In this document: positions 32,714 to 41,632 of the stretch, one piece after another
How the letters are laid out: every line of letters begins with the position of its first letter
How positions within the stretch are numbered: the stretch's first letter is position 1
DNA from: Flavobacterium sedimenticola
GTDB taxonomy: Bacteria; Bacteroidota; Bacteroidia; Flavobacteriales; Flavobacteriaceae
DNA length: 64,000 nucleotides
Reading direction: 5' to 3'
Assembly (NCBI RefSeq): GCF_030053345.1
Contig: NZ_JASGBP010000011.1
Coordinates: forward strand, 1 to 64,000
The notes under the pieces: model-generated
Database searches by the model: none
Told to the model about the DNA's origin: nothing
What the model saw: the letters and a program-made list of their open reading frames with translations, nothing else
Program-made: the position numbers and the translations under genes

Positions 32714-34102
32714 CTAATTTTTCTTTGCAATTTGCGCCATCAATTCGGCTTCGGCGACTAACTTTCCGTTCGCATAAGCACTGGCTTGCATGTGGCAAAT
32801 ACCTCTTCGTATAGGTGAAATTAAATCACATTTGAAGACTAACGTATCGCCGGGTAAGACTTTATGTTTGAATTTGACATTGTCAATTTTCATGAAATAG
32901 GTCAGGTAATTTTCGGGATCCGGCACCGAACTTAAAATTAAAATTCCCCCGGTTTGTGCCATGGCTTCCACGATTAAAACGCCCGGCATTACCGGTGCGC
33001 CCGGAAAATGTCCCACAAAGAAACTTTCGTTCATAGTTACATTTTTCAATCCGACTACGTGTTCGTCTGACATTTCCAAAATTTTGTCAACCAATAAAAA
33101 CGGCGGTCGGTGCGGTAGCATGGCCATGATTTTATTGACATCCATCAAAGGCTCTTTGTGTAAATCGTACACCGGAACCTGATTTTTTTGTTCTATTTTG
33201 ATGATTTTGGACATTTTTTTGGCAAACTGAGTGTTCACATAATGTCCGGGTTTGTTGGCAATTACCTTTCCTTTGATTCGGGTTCCGATTAAGGCCAAAT
33301 CGCCCACAACATCCAATAATTTATGACGTGCAGCCTCATTCGGGTAATGCAATGTGAGATTATCGAGGATTCCGTTTGGTTTTACCGAAATAGAATCTTT
33401 GCCAAAAGCTACTTTGAGGTTTTCAAATGTTTTCGGCGAAATCTCTTTATCCACATAAACAATGGCGTTGTTTAAGTCGCCTCCTTTGATTAAACCGTTA
33501 TCCAATAAGGTTTCCAATTCGTGAAGGAAACTGAAGGTTCTGGAATCGGCTATTTCGGTTTTGAATTCAGAAATGCTTTTCATGGTGGCGTTTTGAGTCC
33601 CCAACACTTTCGTACCGAAATCGACCATAGCGGTTACCTGATAATCATCGGCCGGCATTACCAAAATTTCACTGCCCGTGTTTTCATCCACAAAAGAAAT
33701 CACTTCTTTCACCACGTAATATTTTCGCTCCGCATCCTGCTCAACGATACCTGCTTTTTCAATGGCTTCCACAAAGTATTTTGAAGAACCGTCCATAATT
33801 GGCGGCTCCGATTCGTTTAACTCAATGATTACGTTATCTACATCACAGCCTACAAAAGCTGCCAATACGTGTTCTGAAGTTTGGATTTTTACGCCTAACT
33901 TTTCTAAGTTGGTTCCCCGTTGTGTGTTCACGACATAATTGGCATCAGCCTCGATAATCGGGCTCCCTTCTAAATCAACTCGAACAAAAGTATAGCCGTT
34001 ATTTACGGGAGCCGGTTTAAAGGTCATTTTGACTTCTTTTCCGGTGTGTAATCCAACGCCTGTAAGCGAAATTTCGTTTTTGATGGTTTTTTGTTTAACC
34101 AT
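32714..34102 (-). CDS. lpxC-fabZ: bifunctional LpxC deacetylase / FabZ dehydratase
   Basis: This 462-residue fusion carries LpxC in residues 1 to about 305: GVGLHTGKE, zinc-binding His in TSEHVLAA, and YPNEAARHKLLDVVGDLAL with His and Asp. FabZ follows (about 315-462): MLPHRPPFLLVDKIL with catalytic His, and FFVGHFPGAPVMPGVLIVEA with catalytic Glu. It deacetylates UDP-3-O-acyl-GlcNAc and dehydrates 3-hydroxyacyl-ACP. This couples the two uses of 3-hydroxyacyl-ACP in one polypeptide, a known Bacteroidota arrangement. The gene lies between lpxD and lpxA. Confidence 0.95.
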   Translation of the reverse strand: MVKQKTIKNEISLTGVGLHTGKEVKMTFKPAPVNNGYTFVRVDLEGSPIIEADANYVVNTQRGTNLEKLGVKIQTSEHVLAAFVGCDVDNVIIELNESEPPIMDGSSKYFVEAIEKAGIVEQDAERKYYVVKEVISFVDENTGSEILVMPADDYQVTAMVDFGTKVLGTQNATMKSISEFKTEIADSRTFSFLHELETLLDNGLIKGGDLNNAIVYVDKEISPKTFENLKVAFGKDSISVKPNGILDNLTLHYPNEAARHKLLDVVGDLALIGTRIKGKVIANKPGHYVNTQFAKKMSKIIKIEQKNQVPVYDLHKEPLMDVNKIMAMLPHRPPFLLVDKILEMSDEHVVGLKNVTMNESFFVGHFPGAPVMPGVLIVEAMAQTGGILILSSVPDPENYLTYFMKIDNVKFKHKVLPGDTLVFKCDLISPIRRGICHMQASAYANGKLVAEAELMAQIAKKN

Positions 34103-34119
34103 TGGTATGCAATTTTAGT

Positions 34120-35145
34120 TTAGTTTGTATTTAGTTTCTTTTTGAGGTCTTCAACATCAGCGACAATTTTAGGTAAGTTCCTAAAATGCACATACGACTT
34201 GCTGAAGTCACCGTAATTAAAGGCAGGAGAACCTTGTATGGTTTCGCCATCCGCGATGTTCTTTCCGATGCCCGATTGCGCCTGAATGCGAACATTGTTC
34301 CCGATAGTCAAATGGCCGGCAAAACCCACTTGGCCGCCAATCATGCAATTACTGCCTATTTTGGTTGAGCCTGCCACACCGGTTTGTGCCGCTATTACCG
34401 TATTCTCACCAATCTCCACATTGTGAGCAATTTGGATATGATTATCAAGTTTTACACCTTTGCGAATAATGGTAGAACCTAATGTTGCTCGGTCTATAGT
34501 GGTACAAGCGCCTATGTCAACATAGTCTTCAAGGATTACATTTCCAATTTGCGGTACTTTGCTGTAGCTTCCGTCTTCTTGCGGTGCAAAGCCAAAACCA
34601 TCTGACCCGATAATAGCGCCGGAATGTAATGTGCAATGAGCGCCAATCACAGATTCTGAGTATATTTTAACACCGGCAAAAATGATAGTGTTATCGCCTA
34701 TGGTTACATTATCGCCCACAAAAGTATTAGGATAGATTTTAACATTGGCTCCGATGGTGACATTTTTACCTAAATAACAAAAACTACCCAAATACAGATT
34801 TTCGCCATACGTTACATTGTCGGATATTACCGAAGGTTGTTCGATACCCGATTTCATCAATTTTACCTGATTGTAGTATTCTAACAACTTTGAAAACGAC
34901 TTATAGGCATCTTCCACCTTAATGAGTGTGGTTTTGATTTCGCTTTCCGGTTCAAAATTAGCGTTGACTATAGTGATGGTCGCTTCTGTAGTATAAATGT
35001 AGTTTACATATTTCGGGTTAGCCAAAAAGGTCAGAGAACCCGCAGTACCTTCTTCAATTTTCGATAATTTGAAAACTTCGGCATCCGGGTTTCCCACCAC
35101 TTCGCCATCCAGAATTCCTGCTATTTGTGCGGCTGTAAATTTCAT
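34120..35145 (-). CDS. lpxD: UDP-3-O-acylglucosamine N-acyltransferase
   Basis: This 341-residue LpxD carries out the third step of lipid A synthesis. The N-terminal domain starts MKFTAAQIAGILDGEVVGNP, and the hexapeptide beta-helix spans about 105-310. The catalytic His is in NHIQIAHNVEIGENTVIAAQ (near residue 240). A C-terminal helix follows FRNLPKIVADVEDLKKKL. It heads the lpxD-lpxC/fabZ-lpxA-efp run with 17 bases to lpxC-fabZ. The second, shorter copy is at 30268-31197. Confidence 0.95.
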   Translation of the reverse strand: MKFTAAQIAGILDGEVVGNPDAEVFKLSKIEEGTAGSLTFLANPKYVNYIYTTEATITIVNANFEPESEIKTTLIKVEDAYKSFSKLLEYYNQVKLMKSGIEQPSVISDNVTYGENLYLGSFCYLGKNVTIGANVKIYPNTFVGDNVTIGDNTIIFAGVKIYSESVIGAHCTLHSGAIIGSDGFGFAPQEDGSYSKVPQIGNVILEDYVDIGACTTIDRATLGSTIIRKGVKLDNHIQIAHNVEIGENTVIAAQTGVAGSTKIGSNCMIGGQVGFAGHLTIGNNVRIQAQSGIGKNIADGETIQGSPAFNYGDFSKSYVHFRNLPKIVADVEDLKKKLNTN

Positions 35146-35269
35146 CTTATGCTACAGTAATTTTGTGTTGTTCTATAAGATGCAACGCGCCGGAAGTTTT
35201 GGTGTATGATAGTATAATAATATTTACAGCTTGTTTCATCGAGACAAAAATATAAAAAAAAATTTATTG

Positions 35270-36505
35270 TTAAATTTCACCCAACTGTTTTGGGAAACAA
35301 ATAAAGTACTTGGTCACCGGTTTCGATAAAGCTCTCAGGTTTAACTGGTCGGAAGCTTCTACCACATCTTCAATGCTTCTGTCTTTCTTTAAAATTCGAA
35401 TAGGCTCCGCCTCTTTGCTGTAAGCCTGATTTTTAATCTTTCCTTTAAAGATAAAATATTTGGTTTCCTGAAGTGTGATGTTGTGTTCCTTGGCAAAGGC
35501 AGCACTCATTTCCTGTAATACTTCCGGAGCAAATTTCTCGCTGTTGAGTTTTATTTTGGATAAGTCGCGATGGATAATCATTTTGCTCAGACTGCTTAGG
35601 ATGAAATCCTCGTGATGTTGCCAAACTTTAAGCGCGCTAATGATATCAAAATCATCTAGTTGTGCAAATGTATCTAAATCGGAAGTTGAGAAATTTTCCA
35701 AGGTAACTTTATGCACCATAAAATATTTTAACGGCGCACTGCAGGCTACTTCAACCCCTTTGGTCAATAGCTCTTTAGCGCGTTGCAAGGCTTTGGTTAA
35801 GGTAAGTTCTGCCACCAAACTGGTTTTGTGTAAATAGGCTTGCCAGTACATTAAACGGCGTGCCATCAGGAATTTTTCGATAGAATAAATGCCTTTTTCT
35901 TCCATCACCAATACATCATCCACCACGTTCATCATTTGAATTAAGCGATCCGAATTGATATTGCCTTCGGCAACGCCCGAGTAAAAACTGTCGCGCTTCA
36001 GATAATCCATACGATCCATGTCTAACTGGCTTGATATCAGTTGCAGCATAAACTTTCGATGGTACTCGCCTTTAAAAATTTGAATCGCCAATTGTAATTG
36101 TCCGTCAAATTCCCTATTGAGTTGATTCATAAACAACAAAGAAATGGCCTCGTGGTTCACTTCTTCTACAATACTATGCTCCATGGCATGGGAAAACGGC
36201 CCGTGTCCGATGTCGTGCAACAAGATGGCAATGTAGAGCGCATTTTCCTCTTCTTTAGAAATGGCCACTTCTTTAAATCGCAATACTTCAATCGCTTTTT
36301 GCATCATGTGCATGGCGCCCAAGGCATGATGAAAACGAGTGTGGTGCGCACCCGGATAAACCAAATACGACAATCCCATTTGCGAAATACGTCGTAACCG
36401 TTGAAAATAAGGATGCTGAATTAAATCGTATACCAACGAATTCGGAATGGTGATAAAGCCATAAATCGGATCGTTGAAAATTTTTAACTTATTGGTTTGA
36501 CTCAC
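35270..36505 (-). CDS. HD-domain phosphohydrolase
   Basis: This 411-residue cytoplasmic HD-superfamily protein has metal ligands in HTRFHHALGAMHMM (about 55-68) and the paired HD in LLHDIGHGPFSHAMEH (about 93-108). It resembles deoxynucleoside triphosphate triphosphohydrolase-like (YdhJ/SAMHD1-related) proteins, so dNTP hydrolysis is the likeliest activity, not proven. It starts 31 bases after menD stops and precedes lpxD by 124 bases. Confidence 0.85.
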   Translation of the reverse strand: MSQTNKLKIFNDPIYGFITIPNSLVYDLIQHPYFQRLRRISQMGLSYLVYPGAHHTRFHHALGAMHMMQKAIEVLRFKEVAISKEEENALYIAILLHDIGHGPFSHAMEHSIVEEVNHEAISLLFMNQLNREFDGQLQLAIQIFKGEYHRKFMLQLISSQLDMDRMDYLKRDSFYSGVAEGNINSDRLIQMMNVVDDVLVMEEKGIYSIEKFLMARRLMYWQAYLHKTSLVAELTLTKALQRAKELLTKGVEVACSAPLKYFMVHKVTLENFSTSDLDTFAQLDDFDIISALKVWQHHEDFILSSLSKMIIHRDLSKIKLNSEKFAPEVLQEMSAAFAKEHNITLQETKYFIFKGKIKNQAYSKEAEPIRILKKDRSIEDVVEASDQLNLRALSKPVTKYFICFPKQLGEI

Positions 36506-36535
36506 AGATTTTTTAATTTTTATAAAGATATGAAT

Positions 36536-38197
36536 TTACGCCAAAGCTTTAAAATATTCCTTCAAGCGCAAATCATTCTCGCGGGTTGGCGTAAACACTT
36601 CCAAAATTGCCGGTTGGTCGCTTATCGTGAAAAAATGTTTCAACGATTGCGCTAACGTTTCATGGTCATGAGCTGTAACATACTCCAATCGATACATCTT
36701 GGCCAGGTGTTCGGCAGTCAGACAGTGTGAAGTTTCAAAGTACGTATGAAAGGTTTCGTTTTCCTGATGACCCGGCAAAATCCTAAAAATACCGCCGCCG
36801 CCGTTGTTAATCAGGATTATCTTAAAATTCTTGGGAATGTAATTATTCCACAAGGCATTACTGTCATACAAAAAACCAACATCGCCGGTTATTAAAACGG
36901 TGGGTCGCGAATTAGCTACCGCTGCGCCAATGGCTGTGGAGGTACTGCCGTCGATACCGCTGGTCCCTCTGTTGCAAAAAACCTGAATGGAGGCATCGAT
37001 ATCAAATAATTGCGTGTACCGAATGGCCGCACTGTTACTCACTTGCAACTGAATGTTTGGCGGCAAATCCGAAAGAATGACTTCAAACGCTTTTAAATCG
37101 CAAAACGAAAGTTGTGCCATATATTTTTTATGACTGTCCTTGCGATTGCGAAGCAGTGTGGCGAAGGTTCTTTTATAATCACTTTCTACAGTTTTGACAA
37201 AAGGTAAAAACTGCGAAAAAAACTGATTCGGTGTCACATGAAAATGTTTGGTCAGCATTCCGAATGTATCGTATGCTCTGAGTTCGTCGATATGCCAATG
37301 GTGTCTGGGTTTGTATTTTCTGAGGAACGCTTTGATTCGTTTGGAGACAATCATTCCCCCAAAAGTCACTAAAATACGAGGCTGTAACTCGGTAAATTCT
37401 TTCGCTGAAAATGGCGTGATTAAGGTATCTATGGTATTGATTACTGTCGGATGATGCAAATTCGAGGTCGTTTCGGTCATGATGACTACCGAAGGCAATT
37501 CGGCTAACAAATCAATCCATTTTTGTTCGATGGTATTGGGTGCTAATTCACCCACCAAGATTAATATTTTCTGACTGTGATTCCACAACGTAGAAAACGC
37601 GATGATGTCTTCTACTCTAACCGTTCTGTGCGGTTTAAATAAACTTGTTACGTTAACATCAACCGTGAGTTTGTTTACCGTTTCGTATAACGGTTCCTCG
37701 AAAGGGGCATTGATATGCACCGGCCCTTTGTGTGCTATAGCCACGTTAATCGCTTCATTGATAAACACATCGTTTTCTTCGGAAGCTTCTTCGGTTAAAT
37801 TAGCATTATAAAGCGAATGATTGAGGAATACGTTTTCCTGACGTATGGTTTGTCCGTCACCGATATCAATCTTTTCCAGCGGTCGGTCGGCCGAAATAAC
37901 CACTAAGGGAATCTGACTGTAAAACGCTTCCGCAAAGGCCGGATAGTAATTGAGCACCGCGGATCCCGAGGTGCAAACCACCGCTACCGGTTTTTTCTTT
38001 TGTTGGGCCATACCCAAGGCAAAAAACGCCGCACAACGTTCGTCGGCGATACTGTAACAATTGAAATTGGGGTTATTGGCGAATCCAATCGTCAAAGGGG
38101 CATTTCTGGAACCGGGTGAAATAACGATATCGTGAACTCCTTTAGCATCGCAAATTTCTATAATGCTCTGTGCCAAGGGTATTTTGGGATAAATCAT
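36536..38197 (-). CDS. menD: SEPHCHC synthase (MenD)
   Basis: This 553-residue thiamine-diphosphate enzyme makes SEPHCHC from isochorismate and 2-oxoglutarate in menaquinone synthesis. Visible family features are DIVISPGSRNAPLTIGFANN (about 20-39), CTSGSAVLNYYPAFAEA, RPLEKIDIGDGQTIRQENVF, and the ThDP-binding block TVLITGDVGFLYDSNALWN near residues 425-443, followed by NNGGGGIF. No menF, menC or menB gene is in the window. A clear promoter (38246-38217) lies just upstream. Confidence 0.94.
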   Translation of the reverse strand: MIYPKIPLAQSIIEICDAKGVHDIVISPGSRNAPLTIGFANNPNFNCYSIADERCAAFFALGMAQQKKKPVAVVCTSGSAVLNYYPAFAEAFYSQIPLVVISADRPLEKIDIGDGQTIRQENVFLNHSLYNANLTEEASEENDVFINEAINVAIAHKGPVHINAPFEEPLYETVNKLTVDVNVTSLFKPHRTVRVEDIIAFSTLWNHSQKILILVGELAPNTIEQKWIDLLAELPSVVIMTETTSNLHHPTVINTIDTLITPFSAKEFTELQPRILVTFGGMIVSKRIKAFLRKYKPRHHWHIDELRAYDTFGMLTKHFHVTPNQFFSQFLPFVKTVESDYKRTFATLLRNRKDSHKKYMAQLSFCDLKAFEVILSDLPPNIQLQVSNSAAIRYTQLFDIDASIQVFCNRGTSGIDGSTSTAIGAAVANSRPTVLITGDVGFLYDSNALWNNYIPKNFKIILINNGGGGIFRILPGHQENETFHTYFETSHCLTAEHLAKMYRLEYVTAHDHETLAQSLKHFFTISDQPAILEVFTPTRENDLRLKEYFKALA

Positions 38198-38216
38198 TCT
38201 TGTGTATTAGGAACTA

Positions 38217-38246
38217 CAAATGTACAAAGAAGTGCTGTTTTTTCAA
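38217..38246 (-). promoter_or_regulatory. promoter of menD
   Basis: Minus strand TTG (38246-38244), a 19-base spacer and TACATTTG (38224-38217) give a full consensus match ending about 20 bases before the ATG at 38197. Confidence 0.7.
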
Positions 38247-38268
38247 TACTTATACCTACTTTTATTGC

Positions 38269-38766
38269 ATGGAAATAACAATCAAACCGTATACTGTAGC
38301 CGACCTTCCGGCCATAGTTGAAATCATCAACGACAACATTTTACATTCAACCGCTTTGTATGATTATCAGCCCCGAACCTTGGAACAACAACGTGCCATT
38401 TTTGAAGATAAATTGCGAAAAGGATTTCCGGTAATTGTGGCTGTTGTTGATGACAAAACAGTTGGTTTCGGCTATTACAGTGAGTTTCGTTTTCGGGAAG
38501 CCTATCGGTTTACCGTAGAGCATTCGGTTTATGTAGATAAAAATTTTCACGGCAAAGGCATTGGTAGAAAAATCATGGCACATCTTATCGATTTAGCCAA
38601 AAAACAACAGTTACACACCATGATCGCGGTGATTGATTCCGAAAACCAAAGTAGTGTTGCCTTTCATGAGCAGTTTGGATTTACCACTGTTGCCGTACTC
38701 AAAGAAACTGGCTTTAAATTCGGGCGATGGTTGCATTCTCAAATCATGCAGTTGATGTTGGAATAA
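38269..38766 (+). CDS. GNAT-family N-acetyltransferase
   Basis: This 165-residue acetyltransferase resembles phosphinothricin/methionine-sulfone acetyltransferases (YncA/Pat type). It has the acetyl-CoA loop VYVDKNFHGKGIGRKIMAHL (about 84-103) and the MIAVIDSENQSSVAFHEQFGF stretch. The reading frame extends upstream to 38170, but the added 33 residues overlap the menD promoter and the family starts at MEITIKPYTV. Substrate unknown. Terminator at 38767-38798. Confidence 0.88.
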   Translation: MEITIKPYTVADLPAIVEIINDNILHSTALYDYQPRTLEQQRAIFEDKLRKGFPVIVAVVDDKTVGFGYYSEFRFREAYRFTVEHSVYVDKNFHGKGIGRKIMAHLIDLAKKQQLHTMIAVIDSENQSSVAFHEQFGFTTVAVLKETGFKFGRWLHSQIMQLMLE

Positions 38767-38798
38767 AAAAACCTGAAAGCCGGTGCTTACAGGTTTTT
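38767..38798. terminator. bidirectional terminator between GNAT and hypothetical gene
   Basis: AAAAACCTG (38767-38775) pairs with CAGGTTTTT (38790-38798) around a 14-base loop, just after the GNAT stop and before the minus-strand gene end at 38808. Confidence 0.75.
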
Positions 38799-38807
38799 GA
38801 GTATAAA

Positions 38808-39182
38808 TCAGGCCAATTCGATGCCGTTTTCTTCCAAAATAGCCAATAAATAGCTGCTCTGACTCGGGTCGTATTTTTCGACACCGCTTTGGTACCATTT
38901 CTGGATAACATCAATTTGAAATGCGGTATAACCGTCGGAATCGATGTCCATTCCCAGCATTCCTGCCAGTAGAAAATCTTCCAATACTTTGTTGGTTACA
39001 ATCAGTTGCGGAATGCCATAGGCGACTTTTCCGTTCATCCTTTCATAATCCAATCGTCCTTGTTCAAATCCGAAATTATAGGCTTCACTCTTATTTTGGG
39101 TACATTTCAGATACGGATTGAGTCCAGATGAATAACCTTCAAAATAATCCTCTCTGTAAACCGGGTTGAATATGTTTTTCAT
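38808..39182 (-). CDS. hypothetical protein
   Basis: This 124-residue soluble protein is not recognised. It is acidic and aromatic-rich, with FNPVYREDYFEGYSSGLNPY, AYNFGFEQGRLDYERMNG and a helical C-terminus ending LAILEENGIELA. The ATG at 39182 is preferred; an in-frame TTG at 39215 would add 11 polar residues. No signal peptide or membrane segment is seen. It stands alone, transcribed toward the terminator at 38767-38798. Confidence 0.7.
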   Translation of the reverse strand: MKNIFNPVYREDYFEGYSSGLNPYLKCTQNKSEAYNFGFEQGRLDYERMNGKVAYGIPQLIVTNKVLEDFLLAGMLGMDIDSDGYTAFQIDVIQKWYQSGVEKYDPSQSSYLLAILEENGIELA

Positions 39183-39319
39183 ATAATAATCATTGTGGTA
39201 GTTGATCTTTGACAAACCAAAGCTATTAACATTAATTGACTATTGCATGTAAAATCGTTGAACGGAAAAAAAACTCTTTAAATCACTACACCCGTGACGT
39301 TCGTCGATAGTATTCAAAA

Positions 39320-39351
39320 AAAAAACCTGACAAAATGCATGGTCAGGTTTT
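39320..39351 (-). terminator. terminator of the glutathione-peroxidase-like gene
   Basis: AAAACCTGAC (39322-39331) pairs with GTCAGGTTTT (39342-39351) around a 10-base loop; on the minus strand a run of T follows. It lies just past the stop at 39370. Confidence 0.85.
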
Positions 39352-39369
39352 CTTTCGTTGATTAAAAAA

Positions 39370-39975
39370 TTATTTGTTATTTATCCAGTCGACTATCTCA
39401 TTATCGGTAGGCAAAACTCTTGGCGATAATACTTTTACCAGATGGCCTTGCTCATTGATTAGATATTTTTGAAAATTCCATTCTACGTCGCTGTCTTGAA
39501 GACCGTTTCGTTTTTTTTGAGTTAAGAATTGATATACCTCATTCATGTCGTTCCCTTTAACGGAGCTTTTCCCCATCATGGGAAATGAAACGCCGTAATT
39601 CATTTGACAGAATTTCGCAATTTGTTCATTGGTTCCCGGTTCTTGCCCGCCAAAATTATTGGCCGGAAAACCGATAATTACAAAATTTTTATCCTTGTAC
39701 TTTTGATATAAGGCTTCTAAGTCTTTGTATTGCGGAGTTAAGCCGCATTCGGATGCTGTATTAACAATCAGCACTTTTTTTCCTTTAAGAGATGCAAAAT
39801 CAAACGTTTTACCGTACAAGTCTTGTACTTTAAATTGATAAACCGTTTCGGCACTAACAGTAGTATTCATAGCAGTATTGGATGTTGTGGTTGCTGCCAC
39901 CGTCTTGTTTTGAGCATTGTTTTGACAACTCCACAATGACATGACGCTGCAGCTAGCGATTAATAATTTTTTCAT
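39370..39975 (-). CDS. glutathione peroxidase-like lipoprotein
   Basis: This 201-residue thiol peroxidase has a lipoprotein signal (SLWSC, Cys17). The peroxidatic Cys77 is in VNTASECGLTPQY, followed by the Gln-containing FPANNFGGQEPGTNEQ and Trp/Asn in VEWNFQKYLI, which complete the catalytic tetrad. It reduces H2O2 or lipid hydroperoxides outside the cytoplasm, probably with a thioredoxin-type donor since the active site is Cys rather than selenocysteine. A good promoter (40028-40001) and terminator flank it, so it is monocistronic. Confidence 0.92.
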   Translation of the reverse strand: MKKLLIASCSVMSLWSCQNNAQNKTVAATTTSNTAMNTTVSAETVYQFKVQDLYGKTFDFASLKGKKVLIVNTASECGLTPQYKDLEALYQKYKDKNFVIIGFPANNFGGQEPGTNEQIAKFCQMNYGVSFPMMGKSSVKGNDMNEVYQFLTQKKRNGLQDSDVEWNFQKYLINEQGHLVKVLSPRVLPTDNEIVDWINNK

Positions 39976-40000
39976 GGTTTTTATTTTTTATAAAATTAAT

Positions 40001-40028
40001 CAATATTACACATTCGGATGTTATACAA
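40001..40028 (-). promoter_or_regulatory. promoter of the glutathione-peroxidase-like gene
   Basis: Minus strand TTG (40028-40026), a 17-base spacer and TAATATTG (40008-40001, one mismatch to TAnnTTTG) lie about 26 bases before the ATG at 39975. Confidence 0.55.
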
Positions 40029-40053
40029 TTCCTAAAGTTTTACTAATTGATAA

Positions 40054-40081
40054 AAGCCCGATGAAAGAATTCAACGGGCTT
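40054..40081. other. unassigned hairpin in the 39976-40268 gap
   Basis: AAGCCCG (40054-40060) pairs with CGGGCTT (40075-40081) around a 14-base loop. No gene ends beside it and there is no good T tract, so a terminator role is unlikely on position. It lies upstream of both divergent genes. Apart from this hairpin and the two promoters, nothing else is recognised in the 293-base gap. Confidence 0.45.
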
Positions 40082-40219
40082 AAAACAAACATAACGGAAA
40101 GTAATTATTTCCATTACCAAAACAAAAACCAAGGAAATCATAATTGAACTTCCCGGATTTATTTACGATAAAAAAAGAGAAAAGGTTTGTTTATCACAAC
40201 ACTAATTACTGGAATGATG

Positions 40220-40249
40220 TTGTATTTGAAATAAGTTTTGTTATTTTTA
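40220..40249 (+). promoter_or_regulatory. candidate promoter of the second ECF sigma operon
   Basis: TTG (40220-40222), a 19-base spacer and TATTTTTA (40242-40249, last base off consensus) precede the ATG at 40269 by 20 bases. Confidence 0.4.
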
Positions 40250-40268
40250 AGGCAAATAAAAATTAGGT

Positions 40269-40799
40269 ATGACACAAGAAGAATTATTGCCCTTGCTTCT
40301 AAGGAAGGAAGAACGGGCTTTTACCATGCTCTACGATATGTATTCGAAGAGTCTGTTTAGTGTGATTTCCAATTTAATCAAAGATCGCGAAGAAGCCGAA
40401 GATGTACTTCAGGAAGTATTTGTTAAGATTTGGAAAAACATCGAAACCTACAATCAAAGCAAAGGACGATTGTACACGTGGATGCTCAACATTACCCGGA
40501 ACACGGCTATCGACAAGTTGCGCTCTAAAGGTTTTAACAACAGCCAAAAAAACCTGTCCTCTGATAATTTCGTACATCTGTTAGACGACAGTAACAAATT
40601 GGTGAACCGCATTGATACCATTGGAATTTTAGAATTTGTCAAAAAACTAAAACCGAAATGTGTCCAAATTATCGACCTGCTTTTCTTCAAAGGCTATACC
40701 CAACAAGAAGCATCCGATGAATTAGCCATTCCCTTGGGTACTGTGAAAACCCAAAATCGATTATGCATGAATGACCTACGAAATTTTTTAAAAGTGTGA
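40269..40799 (+). CDS. ECF-type RNA polymerase sigma factor
   Basis: This 176-residue sigma-70 factor has region 2 (RAFTMLYDMYSKSLF, REEAEDVLQEVFVKIWKNIE, GRLYTWMLNITRNTAIDKLR) and region 4 (about 125-172, GYTQQEASDELAIPLGTVKT). It shares its last base with the anti-sigma start (TGATG), so the pair is translationally coupled. The type resembles SigK/RpoE-like factors released from an RskA-type anti-sigma. Confidence 0.93.
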   Translation: MTQEELLPLLLRKEERAFTMLYDMYSKSLFSVISNLIKDREEAEDVLQEVFVKIWKNIETYNQSKGRLYTWMLNITRNTAIDKLRSKGFNNSQKNLSSDNFVHLLDDSNKLVNRIDTIGILEFVKKLKPKCVQIIDLLFFKGYTQQEASDELAIPLGTVKTQNRLCMNDLRNFLKV

Positions 40800-41581
40800 T
40801 GGAAGCAAAAGAATATATAGAATCAGGCGTACTCGAGTTGTATGTTTACGGTTTATTGACTGAAGCAGAAAACGATGAAGTCAATGCTATGGCCAATCGA
40901 AATCCGGAAATAAAAGCCGAAATTATCGCTATTGAGAAGGCTATTATTAATCTCTCCAGCAGTTTTTCTCCGTTCTTGTCGCACAGCCAGTTTGAAAAAA
41001 TTAAAGCGCAATTAGAACTCAAACACGGGAAAGTAGTGACCCTTAAAGCCAAAACCAAATGGACCAATTATATCGGTTGGGCGGCTTCGATTGCGTTGTT
41101 AATCGGTATTGGTTACCAATATTCGGCCCTGAATGAAAACAAGACAGAAATTAAAAATATTCAGCTCGAGAAAAACAAACTACAACAAACGGTAGTGGAA
41201 TTGGAAACCCAAAACAAAGAAACGAATACCATATTAAGTGTCATCAGAGACGCGCAGACCAAAGCGATTCCGTTAGGCGGACAAGCCATTGATCCTTCAG
41301 CTTCTGCCAAAGTCTATTGGAATCAGGAACAGCAGGTGGTGTACGTAGATGCTTCGGGCTTACCGGAACCACCGGAAGGCATGGTGTATCAGGTTTGGGC
41401 CTTGAAATTAAATCCGCTTACGCCAACCAGTATCGGTTTGTTGGAGAATTTTACGGCTGATCGTTCGATTTTCAAAGTAGACCACAATGCCGGAGCGGAA
41501 GCCTTCGGAATTACCTTAGAACCGGCGGGAGGAAGTCCGTCGCCAACATTGGAGAAACTCTACACCTTAGGAAAAGTATAA
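40799..41581 (+). CDS. RskA-type anti-sigma factor
   Basis: This 260-residue inner-membrane protein has an N-terminal cytoplasmic part (EYIESGVLELYVYGLLTEAE) that contacts the sigma factor. A single TM helix follows at about 90-106 (YIGWAASIALLIGIGYQY). The periplasmic part starts with a coiled coil (about 110-145) and ends with the RskA C-terminal domain (VYWNQEQQVVYVDASGLPEP, then VYQVWALKLNPLTPTSIGLL). The ATG at 40799 is used; the GTG at 40796 adds one residue. It should hold the partner sigma at the membrane until a signal triggers release. Confidence 0.9.
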   Translation: MEAKEYIESGVLELYVYGLLTEAENDEVNAMANRNPEIKAEIIAIEKAIINLSSSFSPFLSHSQFEKIKAQLELKHGKVVTLKAKTKWTNYIGWAASIALLIGIGYQYSALNENKTEIKNIQLEKNKLQQTVVELETQNKETNTILSVIRDAQTKAIPLGGQAIDPSASAKVYWNQEQQVVYVDASGLPEPPEGMVYQVWALKLNPLTPTSIGLLENFTADRSIFKVDHNAGAEAFGITLEPAGGSPSPTLEKLYTLGKV

Positions 41582-41599
41582 TTGTACATTGTTACATAA

Positions 41600-41630
41600 A
41601 AAAAGGTTCACTGATTAGTGAACCTTTTTT
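41600..41630. terminator. bidirectional terminator
   Basis: AAAAAGGTTCACT (41600-41612) pairs with AGTGAACCTTTTTT (41617-41630) around a 4-base loop. It serves the anti-sigma gene and the convergent ResB-CcsA gene. Confidence 0.9.
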
Positions 41631-41632
41631 AT

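Noticed and set aside
39941..40147. Plus-strand frame of 68 codons over the gpx-like start
   Set aside because: It overlaps the gpx-like 5' end and promoter, has no family likeness and an unbiased composition.
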